64,000 bases of DNA, taken from the NCBI RefSeq assembly GCF_003286085.1, contig NW_020825289.1, positions 9,052,001-9,116,000 on the forward strand. The letters are read 5' to 3'. Below the pieces are notes generated by a model. The model ran no database searches and was not told where the DNA came from. It saw nothing but the letters and a program-made list of their open reading frames with translations. Below, in pieces: positions 11,901-24,500 of the stretch. Position 1 is the first letter of the stretch. Every line of letters starts with the position of its first letter. A program made the translations under genes and the position numbers. Source of the stretch: Drosophila persimilis (Eukaryota; Arthropoda; Insecta; Diptera; Drosophilidae).

Positions 11901-13231
11901 GCTGCTGTTGTTGCCGCTCCCAAGGATGCCTTCCGCCAGCCGAATGGTGATGTCCCACTCAACTAGACCCTGTAACTTTCGCTACGAAACCTTTTTAGAT
12001 ACGTATCTCTATGTATGTTTGTTGTATATCTGTGTAAACTGCCAGAATGGTTGCACTTGTGCCCTGTCATCGTTGCAGTTCTTTTCTTAAATGTATGTTA
12101 TATACCACTAAGTTACCTCTATATACACAAATGTATGTGGCCTTTGTGGCTGCTGGGAAACACATTGGGGGCACCATATCACACAAAAAAAACAAGAAAC
12201 AAAAAACATTACAACTATTACAAATAGACAACTAAGTAAATGTTTAAGCAATACGTTTAGTATGCATTTGTGTTTTACATTCATGTGAGAGCCATCGCAG
12301 TTTATATCGAAATGTACTGGATCAGAATGTATACTATTCCGAAGGGAATACCGGGCAATATAGTGTAGTGCAGGGATGAACGCGAGACCTGAATGTAGGC
12401 AAATTCGTAGAAAGGACCAATCAACATTCACTTAATCGATGGTGACCCCGTTTAGAGTTAGTTTTATTATTGAAAGAACATTCATTTGAAGCACCCGCCA
12501 CGCCACCAACACCCATGTAGATATCAGCCAATCTCCAAGACTTAACCTGAGATTTCAGCAAGCCCAATCCAATCGAAACATGCACCACAAAGAGAATTTT
12601 ATCTACGATTTAGGCATTTCTTATTGCTTTTAATTAATGTAGTTAGTTGGTAACTTATTGCAAGTTGATTTGGGTAGAGTTCTTTTTATACTTTTGATAT
12701 GATGTTTAGTTTATTTTTGCTATAATTTTACCTAAATATGTTCGCTTTTATTGAATTTCTGTAAGAAGGGGTGAAACGAACTGAAGAAGTATGGAAAATA
12801 TATTTAAAAGAGCCACAAAGAATTGTTTTTAATTTGCCAAAAATCTATATTTCTCTACCATGGCTTTGCTTCTGTTGCACGGCACCGAGTCAATCTATCA
12901 ATCCATCATGCAATCAAATATTACACCAACGCGCACACACACACACACACACAAACTACTAATCGTGCTCGAATATTTCCACCCACACCCACCCCCACAT
13001 TTCCATCCCATCATCCTAAACATTATTTGTATTGTATTGTATGTATATACTGTACCGAAAGCCTGCTCAAATATAATGCCAACATCTCTTAGCTTTGGCG
13101 ATGGCATTAGCTATCCCATACGACATCTTGAGGACGACTCCGAAACCCTGTTGGGCTACCACAGCGACACACGCATCGAGCTGGACGAGGACTGCCTGCC
13201 GGAGTCGCGTTTCCTGCACTCGATTCCATAG
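8960..13231 (+). CDS. CG1407: DHHC palmitoyltransferase (ZDHHC2/15/20 type), two alternative C-termini
   Basis: Transfers palmitate to cysteines of target proteins at Golgi or plasma membranes. Exons: 8960-9095, 9168-9289, 9460-9566, 9638-9875, 10058-10193, 10257-10386, then either 11462-11966 (457 aa) or 13093-13231 (335 aa); both join in frame. Two membrane segments lie at the N-terminus (exons 1-2). The cysteine-rich DHHC domain in exon 4 has [18 protein letters not shown], then [19 protein letters not shown] with catalytic DHHC. Two further membrane segments and TTxE-like TTLES follow in exons 4-6. The two last exons encode unrelated tails (Gln/Pro-rich versus acidic), yet both open with an S-x-GDG-x-SYP motif. 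AATAAA at 13737 can serve the longer transcript. The symbol rests on my memory of the fly orthologue. Confidence 0.93.
10387..11461 (+). other. Intron of the palmitoyltransferase gene
   Basis: A 1075-bp intron between exon 6 and the first alternative last exon. It has AT-rich sequence, a CAA-rich stretch near 11300-11390, and no supported separate gene. Confidence 0.75.
11967..13092 (+). other. 3' UTR of the long isoform, intron for the short isoform
   Basis: Follows the TAG at 11964-11966. It contains a CA microsatellite at about 12932-12954 just ahead of the second alternative exon. No separate gene is supported. Confidence 0.65.
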
Positions 13232-13858
13232 CCCATCATGACAAGCGACAATGTGGCCACGTATTATATTTAGTGATTTCATTTACCAATTAGGTTTTTG
13301 TTATTTGTAAATACGAGCAGTAAGAGTGGCAGTTGGACAGAGAGCCAGACACGACAGTATGTCCAGGGATTAGCTAGGTAATAATCTTTAAGTTATCAAA
13401 GTGTGCATGGATGGAGCAGATCATGATGATGATGATCTGTATGGATGTATGTGACAATGTTATTGTTGGGAGGGAGGGAATAAGCACTAGCACTTGCTTT
13501 GACATTTGCGTTGGAAACTATAAACTGTATTCAATTAGTGTTTAAGTAGAAACTTATTAGAACATAACCATTCGATCAAAGACGATGTCTGTCGGCATAC
13601 AGCTAGCTATGCAACACAAAACAAAGCACTGCAATATCCTGAACAGTATACACACACGAGTACATGAATATATACATAAATATATATATATATATATCTA
13701 GAGTACATAATATGGTTAACAACTTAGTGGAAAAACAATAAAATCAAATGCAACTTTAGGCTTTGGATGCATCTGCAAGTCGAGGACATATTCATATGTG
13801 TGGAGTAAAAGCAATACGGTTCAATATATTTACAAATATAAAATTCCAAATATTAAAC

Positions 13859-15437
13859 TCAATCGAAACGACTTAAATCATCACCGCTGTCGCTGGCGTT
13901 TGTTTTCCTGGTGGATGCGGGTCCTGCGGTTGTTGTGGATACCACTTCAAAGTCGTCCTCCAAGGAGGTTTTGGTCGCCGAAGGATCGCCAAACGGATTT
14001 GCCGACAGCCTTGCTGGTGTGGGAGGAGCTGCCTTTGGAGCAGGAACAATTTTCTTTGGAGATGGAGCCGCTTCCTTTGGAGCCGGTTCATCTGCCACCG
14101 TTTCATCAGGCGCTTCTACGAGCTTCCGCTTCTTTTGCTTTTTGCTTATCAATGCATCCCGTCCCATTGGAATGCCGGTGTCTTCACTGCGCGGCAGCAA
14201 ATCACTCAGATCGGTCTCCACGTCAGCCAGTTCCGGTTGCAGCTTCTCCTGCAGTGACGCCAACGCAATCAGCAGTGCCTCTTCGGTGCGAATGGTGCGT
14301 GAGCCTTGGCGCGGCAGTACATTCACGTAATGGTCGAACAGCATTTCGGGATCGTCCACAGTCAACTTGTCATCGTTGGCCAGCGCTTCTTCGAGACCTT
14401 GCAGGCCCCCGAACACGATGAGCAGGTGTTTGTACTGAATTGAACGATTGGGTACCTCATGGACGTTGGTGCCGCGATCAGAGGTGCCAAGCGTTACATC
14501 GTAGCTGCTCTCGTATGGGGATTTCGTGAATATTTCCGACAGCGAATGGGCGATGCGTACCTGGTAGCCCCAGTAGACGCCCGTCTCCCGACGCGGCTCA
14601 TCCGGACTAACCAGGGTTCCGCGCTGCTTTCTACTTGTGTCTGTAGGGGTGGGGAAACCAATTCCAGGGAAATTAGTATATTTTACCTATTGGTAGTTAA
14701 AACTGAAACATACCACTAGCTGGATCCATTTTGACCGTCACACGTACCCCTGGCTCAATGGCCTTGTCCACGAGGACATCGTTCAGGAGACCCACATTGG
14801 CGTAACTTTGTCCGTCCTTGGCCTTCTTATCGCTAATAACCCCCTCGCGATAGCGAAACTTGCTTTGCTGCCTGAGGTGATGGGGAGTGTCCAGGGGATT
14901 GAGCAGACCAGAGTACTTCAAGTCCTTGTGCAGCGGAAAGAAGTACTTTCGCAAATACTGCGGGCACTCCAGATACTGCAAGATTCGGGCCAATTGGAGC
15001 GAGCTGCTGCGCACTGTGCCCGTCGCATTTCCCTCCGCGTCCTGCTCGTAGCTGCGCTTGGTCTCACGGGCCGTCGCCACGCCCACATCATCGAAGACTA
15101 TCACCTCGTTGACGCGGAATATGCAGGCGGCCCGAGCAATCTGGCCCGCAACATAGGCCCTCAGCTCCGCGGACTGGGCGTTCTCCAGAATGGATCCCGG
15201 CACTGCTATGCTCAGAGTGGATGGATTGGGCTTGTTCATCCTTGCTTGCGCTGCACTTGCGGCAGCATCTGCATTGGCTTCCGACTCTTTGGTCTGGTTC
15301 ATCTGTTTGAGCAGCTTCTCCTGCTTACGCTCTCTTTTCAGTGCCTTTCGCTCTTCGTTAACTTTCTTCCACGACTTGTGCGGCTCCGTGGGCTTGCCAT
15401 TGCTGACGGCTGCTGGGGCGGCTGGCATGGCTTTCAT
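13859..15437 (-). CDS. SPOUT-fold RNA methyltransferase homologue (SPOUT1/C9orf114/CENP-32)
   Basis: Two exons: 15437-14714 and 14640-13859, joined in phase 1, giving 501 aa. The N-terminus is a Lys/Glu-rich coiled region (KKVNEERKALKRERK). The SPOUT trefoil-knot core follows: PGSILENAQSAELR, YLRKYFFPLHKDLKYSGLLNP, then in exon 2 RRETGVYWGYQVRIA, LGTSDRGTN, IVFGGLQGLEEAL and GSRTIRTEEALLIALA, which together are diagnostic for the C9orf114 family. The human protein is an RNA methyltransferase linked to mitotic spindle and centrosome function. A low-complexity Ala/Pro/Lys tail of about 100 residues follows the knot. Its end faces the end of the palmitoyltransferase gene (stop 13231, AATAAA 13737), and its start is 259 bp from the ASCC1 start, with DRE sites between. 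Confidence 0.92.
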
Positions 15438-15508
15438 TTAGGTCTGGTTAAAATTAGTTAAACAACAAACTGCACGTGCGAAACCATCGATGTAACTATC
15501 GATGGCAC

Positions 15509-15577
15509 TATCGATAGCATCGATGTTTTCTGAGCTAGATTTTTCACAATCTATCATACATTCAGAAACTATCGATA
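15509..15577. promoter_or_regulatory. Pair of DRE sites in a divergent promoter
   Basis: Perfect TATCGATA occurs at 15509-15516 and 15570-15577, with further partial ATCGAT copies at about 15486-15525. These are DREF binding sites typical of housekeeping promoters. They lie between the SPOUT1-like gene (minus, ATG 15437) and ASCC1 (plus, ATG 15697) and probably serve both. Confidence 0.8.
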
Positions 15578-15696
15578 GATGTCATCTAAGATTTTTCAGC
15601 CCTGCCGCTTGTTTTTTGTCGATCGAATTCTTTTTGATTTCAGGTTTTCCCCTGCAATTGAGAGGACGCAGTTCTTGTAGAATATTTCCCAACGAA

Positions 15697-16914
15697 ATGA
15701 GCCGCGAAGTTCTGGAGCCTCCTGTGCTGGGCATGAGCCAGAACCGCCGCTATCGCGTTAATGTAGTACACGAAGATTTTGGCGGCGACAAGTGGAATGG
15801 AGGCAACAAACAAGGCCGCTCAGTGTCCAAGGGCTATGAAGAACCCGGTATGTGAGAACCGTAGAGTATTTGTCACAATTACAATTCCTGTTCACAGATC
15901 TTTACGGCGAAGATGATGACGAGGAGGACCCGGACGCCGCCAAGATAGAAGATAATGTTTCTGGCGGCTATAAACTTTCGTTCCATGTGTCCAAGTGAGT
16001 GAGTAACAGGTGTACATGAACTATGTTTCATTAGAATCAATTTCCTTGCAGATCATTTTATGGCGGACTGATTGGTGCCAAGGGATCGACCAAGCGTCGC
16101 ATCGAGGAAGAAACCCGATCGGAAATTTACATTCCACGTCAGCACGAGGCGTCATCGAATGTGACGATCAAGGCCAAGGAGCGCAGCCAGGTGTGTGCTG
16201 CCTTGCGCCAGATCCGCTCACTTGTTGGTTCGCTGCGCAGGAAGATGCGTCCAACGCATTTTCTTGCTGTTCCATTGAACTTTGGCGAAGTGCAGAATCG
16301 CTTCTTGGAGCTTAAGGTAACAACGACGATAGGACACCAGAGCAGCCATTTATTGTGCATTCACTTTTCAGACAAGCATTTTGGAGGCTCAGCTCCCAGG
16401 CATCGATACGGAACTCTTCACTCCCGAGATCTGTATCCACCTAACTTTGGGTGTCTATGTGCTGCTGGATGACGACGAGCGTAAGAAAGCATTGGAGGAG
16501 CTCGAGTCCTGTCGCTCCATGCTGGCAGATCTAGCTACTCCATTCGAGATGAAAGTAAAGGGTCTGGAGATCATGAATGATGATCCAAGCTCCACTCGCA
16601 TTGTGTACGGCTGCATTGAGGCTCCCGAGCTGCAGAAGTTTGCCGACCGGTGCTTGGCCCATTTTCAAACGACTGGATTTTCGGCCACGGATAATAACGA
16701 TCGCAATTCCATTAAGCTGCACATGACCGTGCTGAACAACCGCTATCGCAAGAAGGAATTGAAGTGCCCAAACAGCTTCGATGCCCGCGAGATACTGAAG
16801 CGGTTTGGGGACTTTGACTTCGGATCTGCAAAGTGTAGCGCCGTGCATTTGTGCGCGCTGCAATCAAGCGGGACTGACGGCTTCTACAAGATCAGCGGCA
16901 GTCTGGAATTCTAG
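15697..16914 (+). CDS. ASCC1: ASCC1 homologue (KH plus 2H phosphoesterase domain)
   Basis: Exons: 15697-15847, 15898-15994, 16052-16316, 16372-16914; 351 aa. The KH domain is in exon 3 with GGLIGAKGSTKRRIEEET, a type-I GxxG loop. The C-terminal half is the AKAP7/2'-5' RNA ligase-like fold with the two HxT motifs of the 2H superfamily, HLTLG (exon 4) and HMTVLNNRY. In animals ASCC1 is a subunit of the ASC-1 helicase complex, acting in alkylation repair and ribosome or transcription-linked processes. An acidic stretch (EDDDEEDPDAA) precedes the KH domain. AATAAA at 16956 fits a short 3' UTR. Start chosen at the first ATG that leads into the conserved N-terminus. Confidence 0.92.
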
Positions 16915-16961
16915 CAAGTTTCCCGCTGCAATCCATATATCCAATAGGAGTGTAAAATAAA

Positions 16962-18574
16962 TGTAATTACAGAAAAGCGTACACATATATAATTTATTTG
17001 TCGAATATTTAGGCAATTTGTATATTTGCTCTTGGACTGCATTTGCTATATGTACTTGTATATAGTGTTTGGGCTCTCAAATGTGGCCTTTCTGTGCATT
17101 TCAGGGCTTTCGCTTGGCATTAATCATTCTCCGCCAAGCGAAAGAGTTCTTCTATTGGAAAGTGGTTTTTCTGTTACTGTTTCGCCTTCCCTTGTCATTT
17201 GTATTACAATAAATATAAAAAAATATAATTTACTCGTATATGTATATGTGAGGATTTGTGGGGCGAAATCGTTTATTGAGTTAACAAAAATATGCAATGG
17301 GTAAAACAAGATAATAGGTTATAAAAGGTGTGTGCTTAAGAGCTACAGAGTAGGAAGTCATACACAAGTGGAGGACTGGACATGAGCAGAACTCTGAGGA
17401 AAACCGGGTGGCATGGCCGGGCCTGGCAAGGAGGATTATACGAGTACATATGATTACAGATGTGCTGGATATATCCCTTTCACACACACACAAAAATTCC
17501 CACACTCGTAAAAAATTAATCAAATTGAGTGTAAAAAACAACATTCTGTCTTACTTACTAACTTCGCACTACGCACGATTTGTGTTTGTTCTGGTTATGT
17601 CGCCTTGGCTTAGTACTTTTTTTCAATATAGCTTCAGTCTAAAGTTAAGTTTTGGTTGACTTTTTCTTGTATTTTAGCTTTAAGAGGATTTCATTGGTTC
17701 TACTTGTTACACGTCTCGTTTTGTTTAGTACTTCGGGCGGGATTTGCACTACAATAATAATGATTTTATAAATTGATTTACTGGCTGGTACATAGACTAT
17801 ATGGAAAACACGCAAACATATGCTTTAGTATATCTGATTTCTGCACTGTGTGGTGCATAGTGTATAGCGTATAGTGCACTGTATAGTGGAATAGTTCTTA
17901 ATTAAACGACCCAGTCGTACAGTGCGTCCCAAAGCTATGGCAGACAGTTTGGAAGTGTATAGGATCAATGCTTCTGGTCGATTTCAGTCAGTTGTCGAAT
18001 AGTTTATGAAGTTGAATCGTATATTGAAGAAGATGCGGGATATGTGTACAACTGTGTCATCGTTTTGAAACGCACTGTAGGCCGCTCTGTGGCGGGACTT
18101 TTAACAATCAGATATAAGAGTAAATTGTTTAACAACAATTAGACTTTTGGAACACACTTAGATACAATAAATATTCTCAGTAGGTTAGGTTTCTTGCCAG
18201 ATCGAATGTACATACATGGTAAACGTTATGTTTACCCACATATTTATTATCTGGCTAATCCACTTTAAAAAGTTACCTCAATTCAAACAATTTGTATTCA
18301 ATTCGATCAAAGATCTAAACTCAAAAAACACTTCCTTGCACTGAAACCAAAAAATGTGTTCATTGTGTATCTGGATCTGTGTCTGTGTCTGCATCTCCGT
18401 CTACATTTGAGTGTGTTTGTGTGTGTTGTGTGCGTATTTGATAAATCAATCAGGTCTATCCATGGCCCTACTCTGTTTCCCTTCCCTGCCGTGGCACTCC
18501 TTTCGTTCGTCATAGTCATCGTTGTTATTGGTGCTGGTTATCAGTTTCTCCACAATTTCTAGCGGTCGCTGATA
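16962..18574. other. Intergenic region and likely oys 3' UTR
   Basis: No protein gene is supported. The right part probably holds the 3' UTR of oys (minus, stop at 18575-18577). A perfect hairpin lies at 17107-17144. The AT-rich parts hold several TTTATT sequences that would read as AATAAA on the minus strand. Confidence 0.5.
17107..17144. repeat. 12-bp perfect inverted repeat, 14-nt loop
   Basis: CTTTCGCTTGGC at 17107-17118 pairs fully with GCCAAGCGAAAG at 17133-17144; the loop is ATTAATCATTCTCC. GC content of the stem is well above its surroundings. Function unknown: it could be a structured 3' UTR element, a terminator-like hairpin or chance. Confidence 0.75.
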
Positions 18575-21500
18575 CTATTTGGCATGACCATTACTGAGCA
18601 CCGCTGGGAGGACGTTGGCCTGCTGCACCACCGCATTGATCACTTCAATCTCTTTCTTGAGAAAGGCGGCGCTGTTCTCCTCCGCGGCATGTTCGGCGGT
18701 ATCGCCACCTGAAGCATCGGTGCACTGTCCATTCTCGTGCACAGAGGATATGTTGCGCTTGCGGAGTCCCACTGAAGTTGCAGCCGCATCCAGTGGCGTG
18801 GAAATGGCGCTGCCGCCCGGCAATTTCAATTTGGGAAACTCGATGTCGCGCATCAAATCGTTCTTGAACTCCACAATGCCGCTGACGGTATCCGTTACAG
18901 TCTTATCAATAAATTCCTCAATGTTTTTGGTCTCGGCCTCGAACTTTTCCTTCAATTTGCTGGACAACTGGTCCATCTCGCACTGGTCGTGTGGCACGCT
19001 AATCGCGTCGCGGGCGTTGGTCGGCGGCTTTGGACTCTTCGGTTGCTGCTGCTGCTGCTTCTGTTGCTGCTGTGGGTGATGTGAGGTCTGTGATTGGAGT
19101 ATTACATTGTTCTGTTGCTCTATATGCTGTTGCTGTTGCTCTGTCAAAAGCACCTGTGGTGTGTTGTCTTTACATTTAGCATGCTTATCCTCGTCCTCAT
19201 CCTCGTTGAGATCATTGCCGCCGGCCAGGGCCGCCCTGGCGGCCTGGGGCACCCGGGTCGGTGATGAGTCCCTGACACTGCCGCTGGCAGCTACGCTGTC
19301 GCTATTCTTGGGCGAGCTGTCTCTCCTCTCGCCGCGTATATATTGTGGTAAAATAAATATGGTCACTAGTGAAATGATGTGAAGGCACAAATAAAATCTC
19401 AGGTACAATTTGATGCTGCCCTGTAATTGAGAAACGAAAGAGAAAAGTCCGTTTAGGGATCATCTCCATCACGGCGCATACAAGAGTCAGGAGTCCTCAC
19501 CATAAATTCAAGCAGAACGAATGGGAATGTGGCATAGCCCATCACAATGCGTGTGATTAGGCAGGTGAGAATGTCGTAGAACATTCGCGTGAGCTGTGTG
19601 CTCTGGAAGCGATGACGGAAGAGTCTGCGTCCCATTCGCGCGGCGGTAACCGTCACGGCTCCGGTGGCAAAGGTCAGATAGTAGCCCGGATAGAAGCCAT
19701 GCCACACGGCGCTCAATGCAAAGGTGAGCAGTGTGCCATACCGCTTCGGTACACGCTCGTAGACGAGCGTGCGGAGCCAGCGATTGGTGCCGCAGTTCCA
19801 GTTGTTGATAGCATCGCGCATGTTCGACGAAAACTGCAATGGGACAATGCGATAAAAACTATTTACGGATTCCAGATCAAAACAAAGATATGCCTACCTC
19901 GAACGACAGGACATTGATGTTGGATATTAGATCCCATTTGGCATTGCCGTCCTTGTCGTAGCCGGCAAAGCCTAGACCAGCGTTATTGCATATCGCATCG
20001 GCCAGCAGCCATGCGTGATAATACTTGAAGCGTATGCAGGTGGTTGCCATCATGGCATACCAGTATTTATAGGCCATGCTGGTGTTCTCCAGGAAGTCAT
20101 CCTCCTTCATGTTCTTCACTGGATAGAGCTTCACGAACTTCATGAATATGAAGGCGCACACGAGGCTGCCAATCACCTTGCGTATCACCGTTTTCGTTGG
20201 CGATGGCTCCAGCACCAGTTCCCTTTTGCCATTGTCCAGAGAGCCCTGTAGCGGACAGGAGTAATTAATGTGGCAGGCAATGCGGAGAAGCTACTATTAC
20301 TGCTTCCAACCAGGTAGACAGGAAGGACAGCAGGGGGAGGTCAATTTGTGGCCACTAATGAAATCATTGCAGCTTCCATTAGTTGCGACTGCAGTGACGC
20401 AGAGACCTGACCACAAAATGCACTTACATTGGTGGAAGGACGCTTCAGCAGATTGTAGCCCTCTACAAACTCAATGTAGTCCTTGTAAAATACCAGTGGG
20501 CCGGCCAGGATGCTTTGGAAATGCCACACATACGAGAAGTACTCCAATGCTGATGGCATTTTGCGAATGGCATGATACTGCTGAGCCTTTGTCAGGTCCT
20601 GTTAATGACATACAAAATAAGTTTAGTTTTTGGCCTTGCTGGGAAGTGCACCTCAATTTGATGAACTCACCTCCTCCTCCCGCACAAAACCGTCGTGTAT
20701 GCTGAAGGCCAGGCTCGTAACCTTCTGTGTGATGATCATCAGTGGCCCGGTAATGTCCAGAGCATAGGATCCATAGTCGTAGAGTTGTCGCATCAGGTGC
20801 ACGCACAGCAAATAGCTCATGGCCACCAGCAAGACCGCTCTGCAATCTCAGTAAATTAGCGAGAGTTCAAATCAATCAGCGATTCTATGTGTATTCGTTA
20901 CCTCTGCACAATGCGCGGATCTTGGGTGCGTATGACTATGTAGCATATTGCCGGAAGACCGGCAATGTGTATCGCCTGCTGGCCAAAGCAAAAGTAGCCA
21001 AAGGCCAGACCTATCGACAGTGCGAATGTGTGGCGCAACTTGCTCGACACCTTCGAGGGGTGCAGCATCGAGCGGAAGAGGGAGGCCAGGAAGAGCGCTG
21101 ATATTTGGCATAGTAAAAAGTTTACCTGCAATGCAAAAGAAGAACATGTTTTTGAATTGAGTGAAAGAAAAAGAATACATTTGAATTACGCCTATATTAA
21201 ACGTCGAGAAGACGTCACACAATTTACACGTATGCATATCTAGGGGAATTGCGCCAACTACGAGAATCGCAACCAGTTCTGTTACATCGCTGCCTCGTGC
21301 CATACGATACCCTCCGTCATATCCGCACCCCAGCGGAGCACATGCGGAGTGCACGTGCCTTTCCTTGTATGCACCCGTAATTGGCATCAGCGAAGAGCAT
21401 TCCTCTCCGCCAACATTGATCAAGATCAAGAATCAACGATCACGATCACACGTTGTGATCAATGTTGGCATGGGTTGGTTTTGGCATGGGTGGGTTGGCC

Positions 21501-24500
21501 TTCTTTCAGTGCAAATGCTTTGCTTGCACACCGCTTCCCTCGCACAGATCGTTCCCGCAAAGCCCTTTGCCAGCTTCCAGCTGACATTGAGCACCGAACC
21601 CTGGCAAATATATAATTTATGATTCTCTCTCGTGCCCGGCAATGCATAAACAGCGAGTTTAATAGGGCTACAGGCCCCGCTGAACTGGGTTTCGTAACGG
21701 GGTCGGTCGAGACAAGCACATGATATAAAACCTATAATTTATATCAATTGCTGGCCACTCGCTCAATTAGATTTTGAGCGGTTTGAAAACGCATTTACTT
21801 TGTACCCGATAAGGAACCAGCACCTCCAAGAACCTCAGGACCCCCAGTCGATTCGTTGAATGAAGGCCAAGCGGATGCGGCCATTGTCACCGGCCTTATC
21901 AGGGACAATGTTCTGCCGACGCACTTATTTATATAACCATACATATGTATGTACACATGTGTACTTAAATGGGTATTATTGTAGAAACAGAACAGTTCCA
22001 GACTGTAATCAGAGCTACATTTGCAGCAATGTTTCATGACAGGCAAAGTTATCATTAATTAACAATTTTAATGCCCTCTACTGTTGGGTCAACGACATTA
22101 AAGTGGAATACATTTTGAACGTGTTCATAGTTTCTGATGTTCTGTTTTCGAATGTTTTTGGTGTGGCAGAAGTACGGGGTTTTCTTGGTGTTGTAGATGA
22201 GTTTACATATCCCTGATACCGTCGATAAACCTTTTAATAAGTGTTAGCCAGACGCTGAGATAGGCTCTCCTATAAGAGGTAGGTCTTTCACGAATTCCCA
22301 CAGAGACTCTCGCGTATCTGGAATGGATTGCTGTACCCTTCTATTTAGAAATGAATCGTCATCGTAAACAACTCCAGGCGGACACTTACTATTCCCAGTA
22401 AATACGGCCAGATATACCACCAACCAATTCGTTGCAAAATGTGTGTACTATGTGGCTAGATTAGGTCTCTTTTTTGAAGCAGATCCTGGAACCGCAAAAG
22501 AACAAAAATGGAGCGACGACACAGGAGGATAAGTTGAGTTGGTAATAAGTTTGAATTGCTATTGCTATTGCTATTTATTGAGTGGATTACTGTTGGTTAG
22601 GATAAACGTTAATATACATGTTGCACGTATCATATCCGCCGATCCTGTCATCTTCAGTTGCGCTGTGCAGGACAGTTCAGCACCAGGCTGCGACGGCGGC
22701 ACTTGCCCTTATCCAGGTCGAACCACTGGCCGGCTCTGCATTTGTGCAGAACGCGGTTTCCGTTGAGGCACTCGTAGTAGCGGCGGCAGTGCTTCTCGTC
22801 CTGCAGGTAGGTGCCGTCAGCTCTTCCGCTGCACTCGAGGTCGCCAGCAATGGGGATGCTGGAGCCGGAGAAGAGATCTAGCAGAGGCCTGGGAATGAGC
22901 TTCTCGATCAGGCTGGAAGCTTGAGGGGCATCAGTTACACAGGGTGTGGTTGAGGGAGGTGTAGTTGAGGTGTCACAGGGTGGTTCAGGTGACGGAGTAG
23001 TTGTCGTGTCACAGGGTGGCTCTTGCGGAGGTGTACGGGTACACGGGGGAGGTGGTGACGGAGTAGTTGTCGTGTCACAGGGTGGCTCTTGCGGGGGTGT
23101 ACGTGTGCACGGAGGGGGTGGCGATGGAGTTGTTGTCGTGTCACAGGGTGGTGACGGAGTAGTTGTCGTGTCACAGGGTGGCTCTTGCGGAGGTGTTTGG
23201 GTGCACGGCGGAGGTGGCGACGAAGTTGTTGTCGTGTCACAGGGTGGTGACGGAGTAGTTGTCGTGTCACGGGGTGGCTCTTGTGGAGGTGTACGTGTGC
23301 ACGGGGGGGGTGGCGATGGAGTTGTTGTCGTGTCACAGGGTGGTGACGGAGTAGTTGTCGTGTCACTGGGTGGCTCTTGCGGAGGTGTTTGGGTGCACGG
23401 CGGAGGTGGCGACGAAGTTGTTGTCGTGTCACAGGGTGGTGACGGAGTAGTTGTCGTGTCACGGGGTGGCTCTTGTGGAGGTGTACGTGTGCACGGGGGG
23501 GGTGGCGATGGAGTTGTTGTCGTGTCACAGGGTGGTGACGGAGTAGTTGTCGTGTCACTGGGTGGCTCTTGCGGAGGTGTTTGGGTGCACGGCGGAGGTG
23601 GCGACGAAGTTGTTGTCGTGTCACAGGGTGGTGACGGAGTAGTTGTCGTGTCACGGGGTGGCTCTTGTGGAGGTGTACGTGTGCACGGGGGGGGTGGCGA
23701 TGGAGTTGTTGTCGTGTCACAGGGTGGGGACGGAGTAGTTGTCGTGCTACAGGGTGGATCTGGCGGAGGTGTACTGGTGCACGGAGGGGGTGGCGACGGA
23801 GTTGTTGTCGTCTGACAGGGTGGTGACGGAGTTGTTGTTGTGTCACAGGGTGGATCTGGTGGGGGTGTTCGGGTGCACGGTGGGGGTGGGGGTGGTGACG
23901 GAGTCGTTGTCCGTTCACATGGCGGCTGGCGGGTGGTGGTGCTGCACGGCTCCTGGGGGGCTGCAGGCGGCTCAGCGATTCTGTGCGAGTCTGCTACTAC
24001 TGCCACAAGGGCCAGCAGAAGAAGGCTTACTGTAAATTGAATCAGTTAACTCTGAGGACTTTCGTGCACCTGCCGCTACGACACTTACAAAAATTCATTG
24101 ATAACTTCAGGCAGCTCGAAAGGATAACTAACTGCAGTTGGTTACTTTACCTCTTTCGGTTCGGGGCTGTAACATCTTCTCTGTTGCACCGCTCTTTTAT
24201 AGTCATCCGTCCAATGCTCGACTCAAGTGGTCTCCGTGTAACTGGGGCCACCGATACATTTCCTGATAATTTCGGACTAATTTGCAAAGTGCATTCCTGA
24301 CCAGAGAAAATGTTCCTCCCTTGGCTATTATCCGGACCTACGTTCTACGGCTTCAATATATGAAAGCATCTAGAAACAGTACAGCGCAAAACCGTATAAC
24401 CAACGATATATCTACAGATTTTCAGCTGAACTTTATTTGGCCAACTATAGATAATGTCTCAATTGAATATTCAATATCGAACACAATTCAAATTGCGCCA

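Noticed and set aside
21433..21460. GATCACA-CGT-TGTGATC inverted repeat
   Set aside because: Only a 7-bp stem; too short to claim meaning.
22935..23918. Long open frames on both strands across the mucin repeats (327 and 289 codons)
   Set aside because: They arise because the repeat unit of 192 bp is divisible by three. The frame with signal peptide and six-cysteine chitin-binding domain is the real one.
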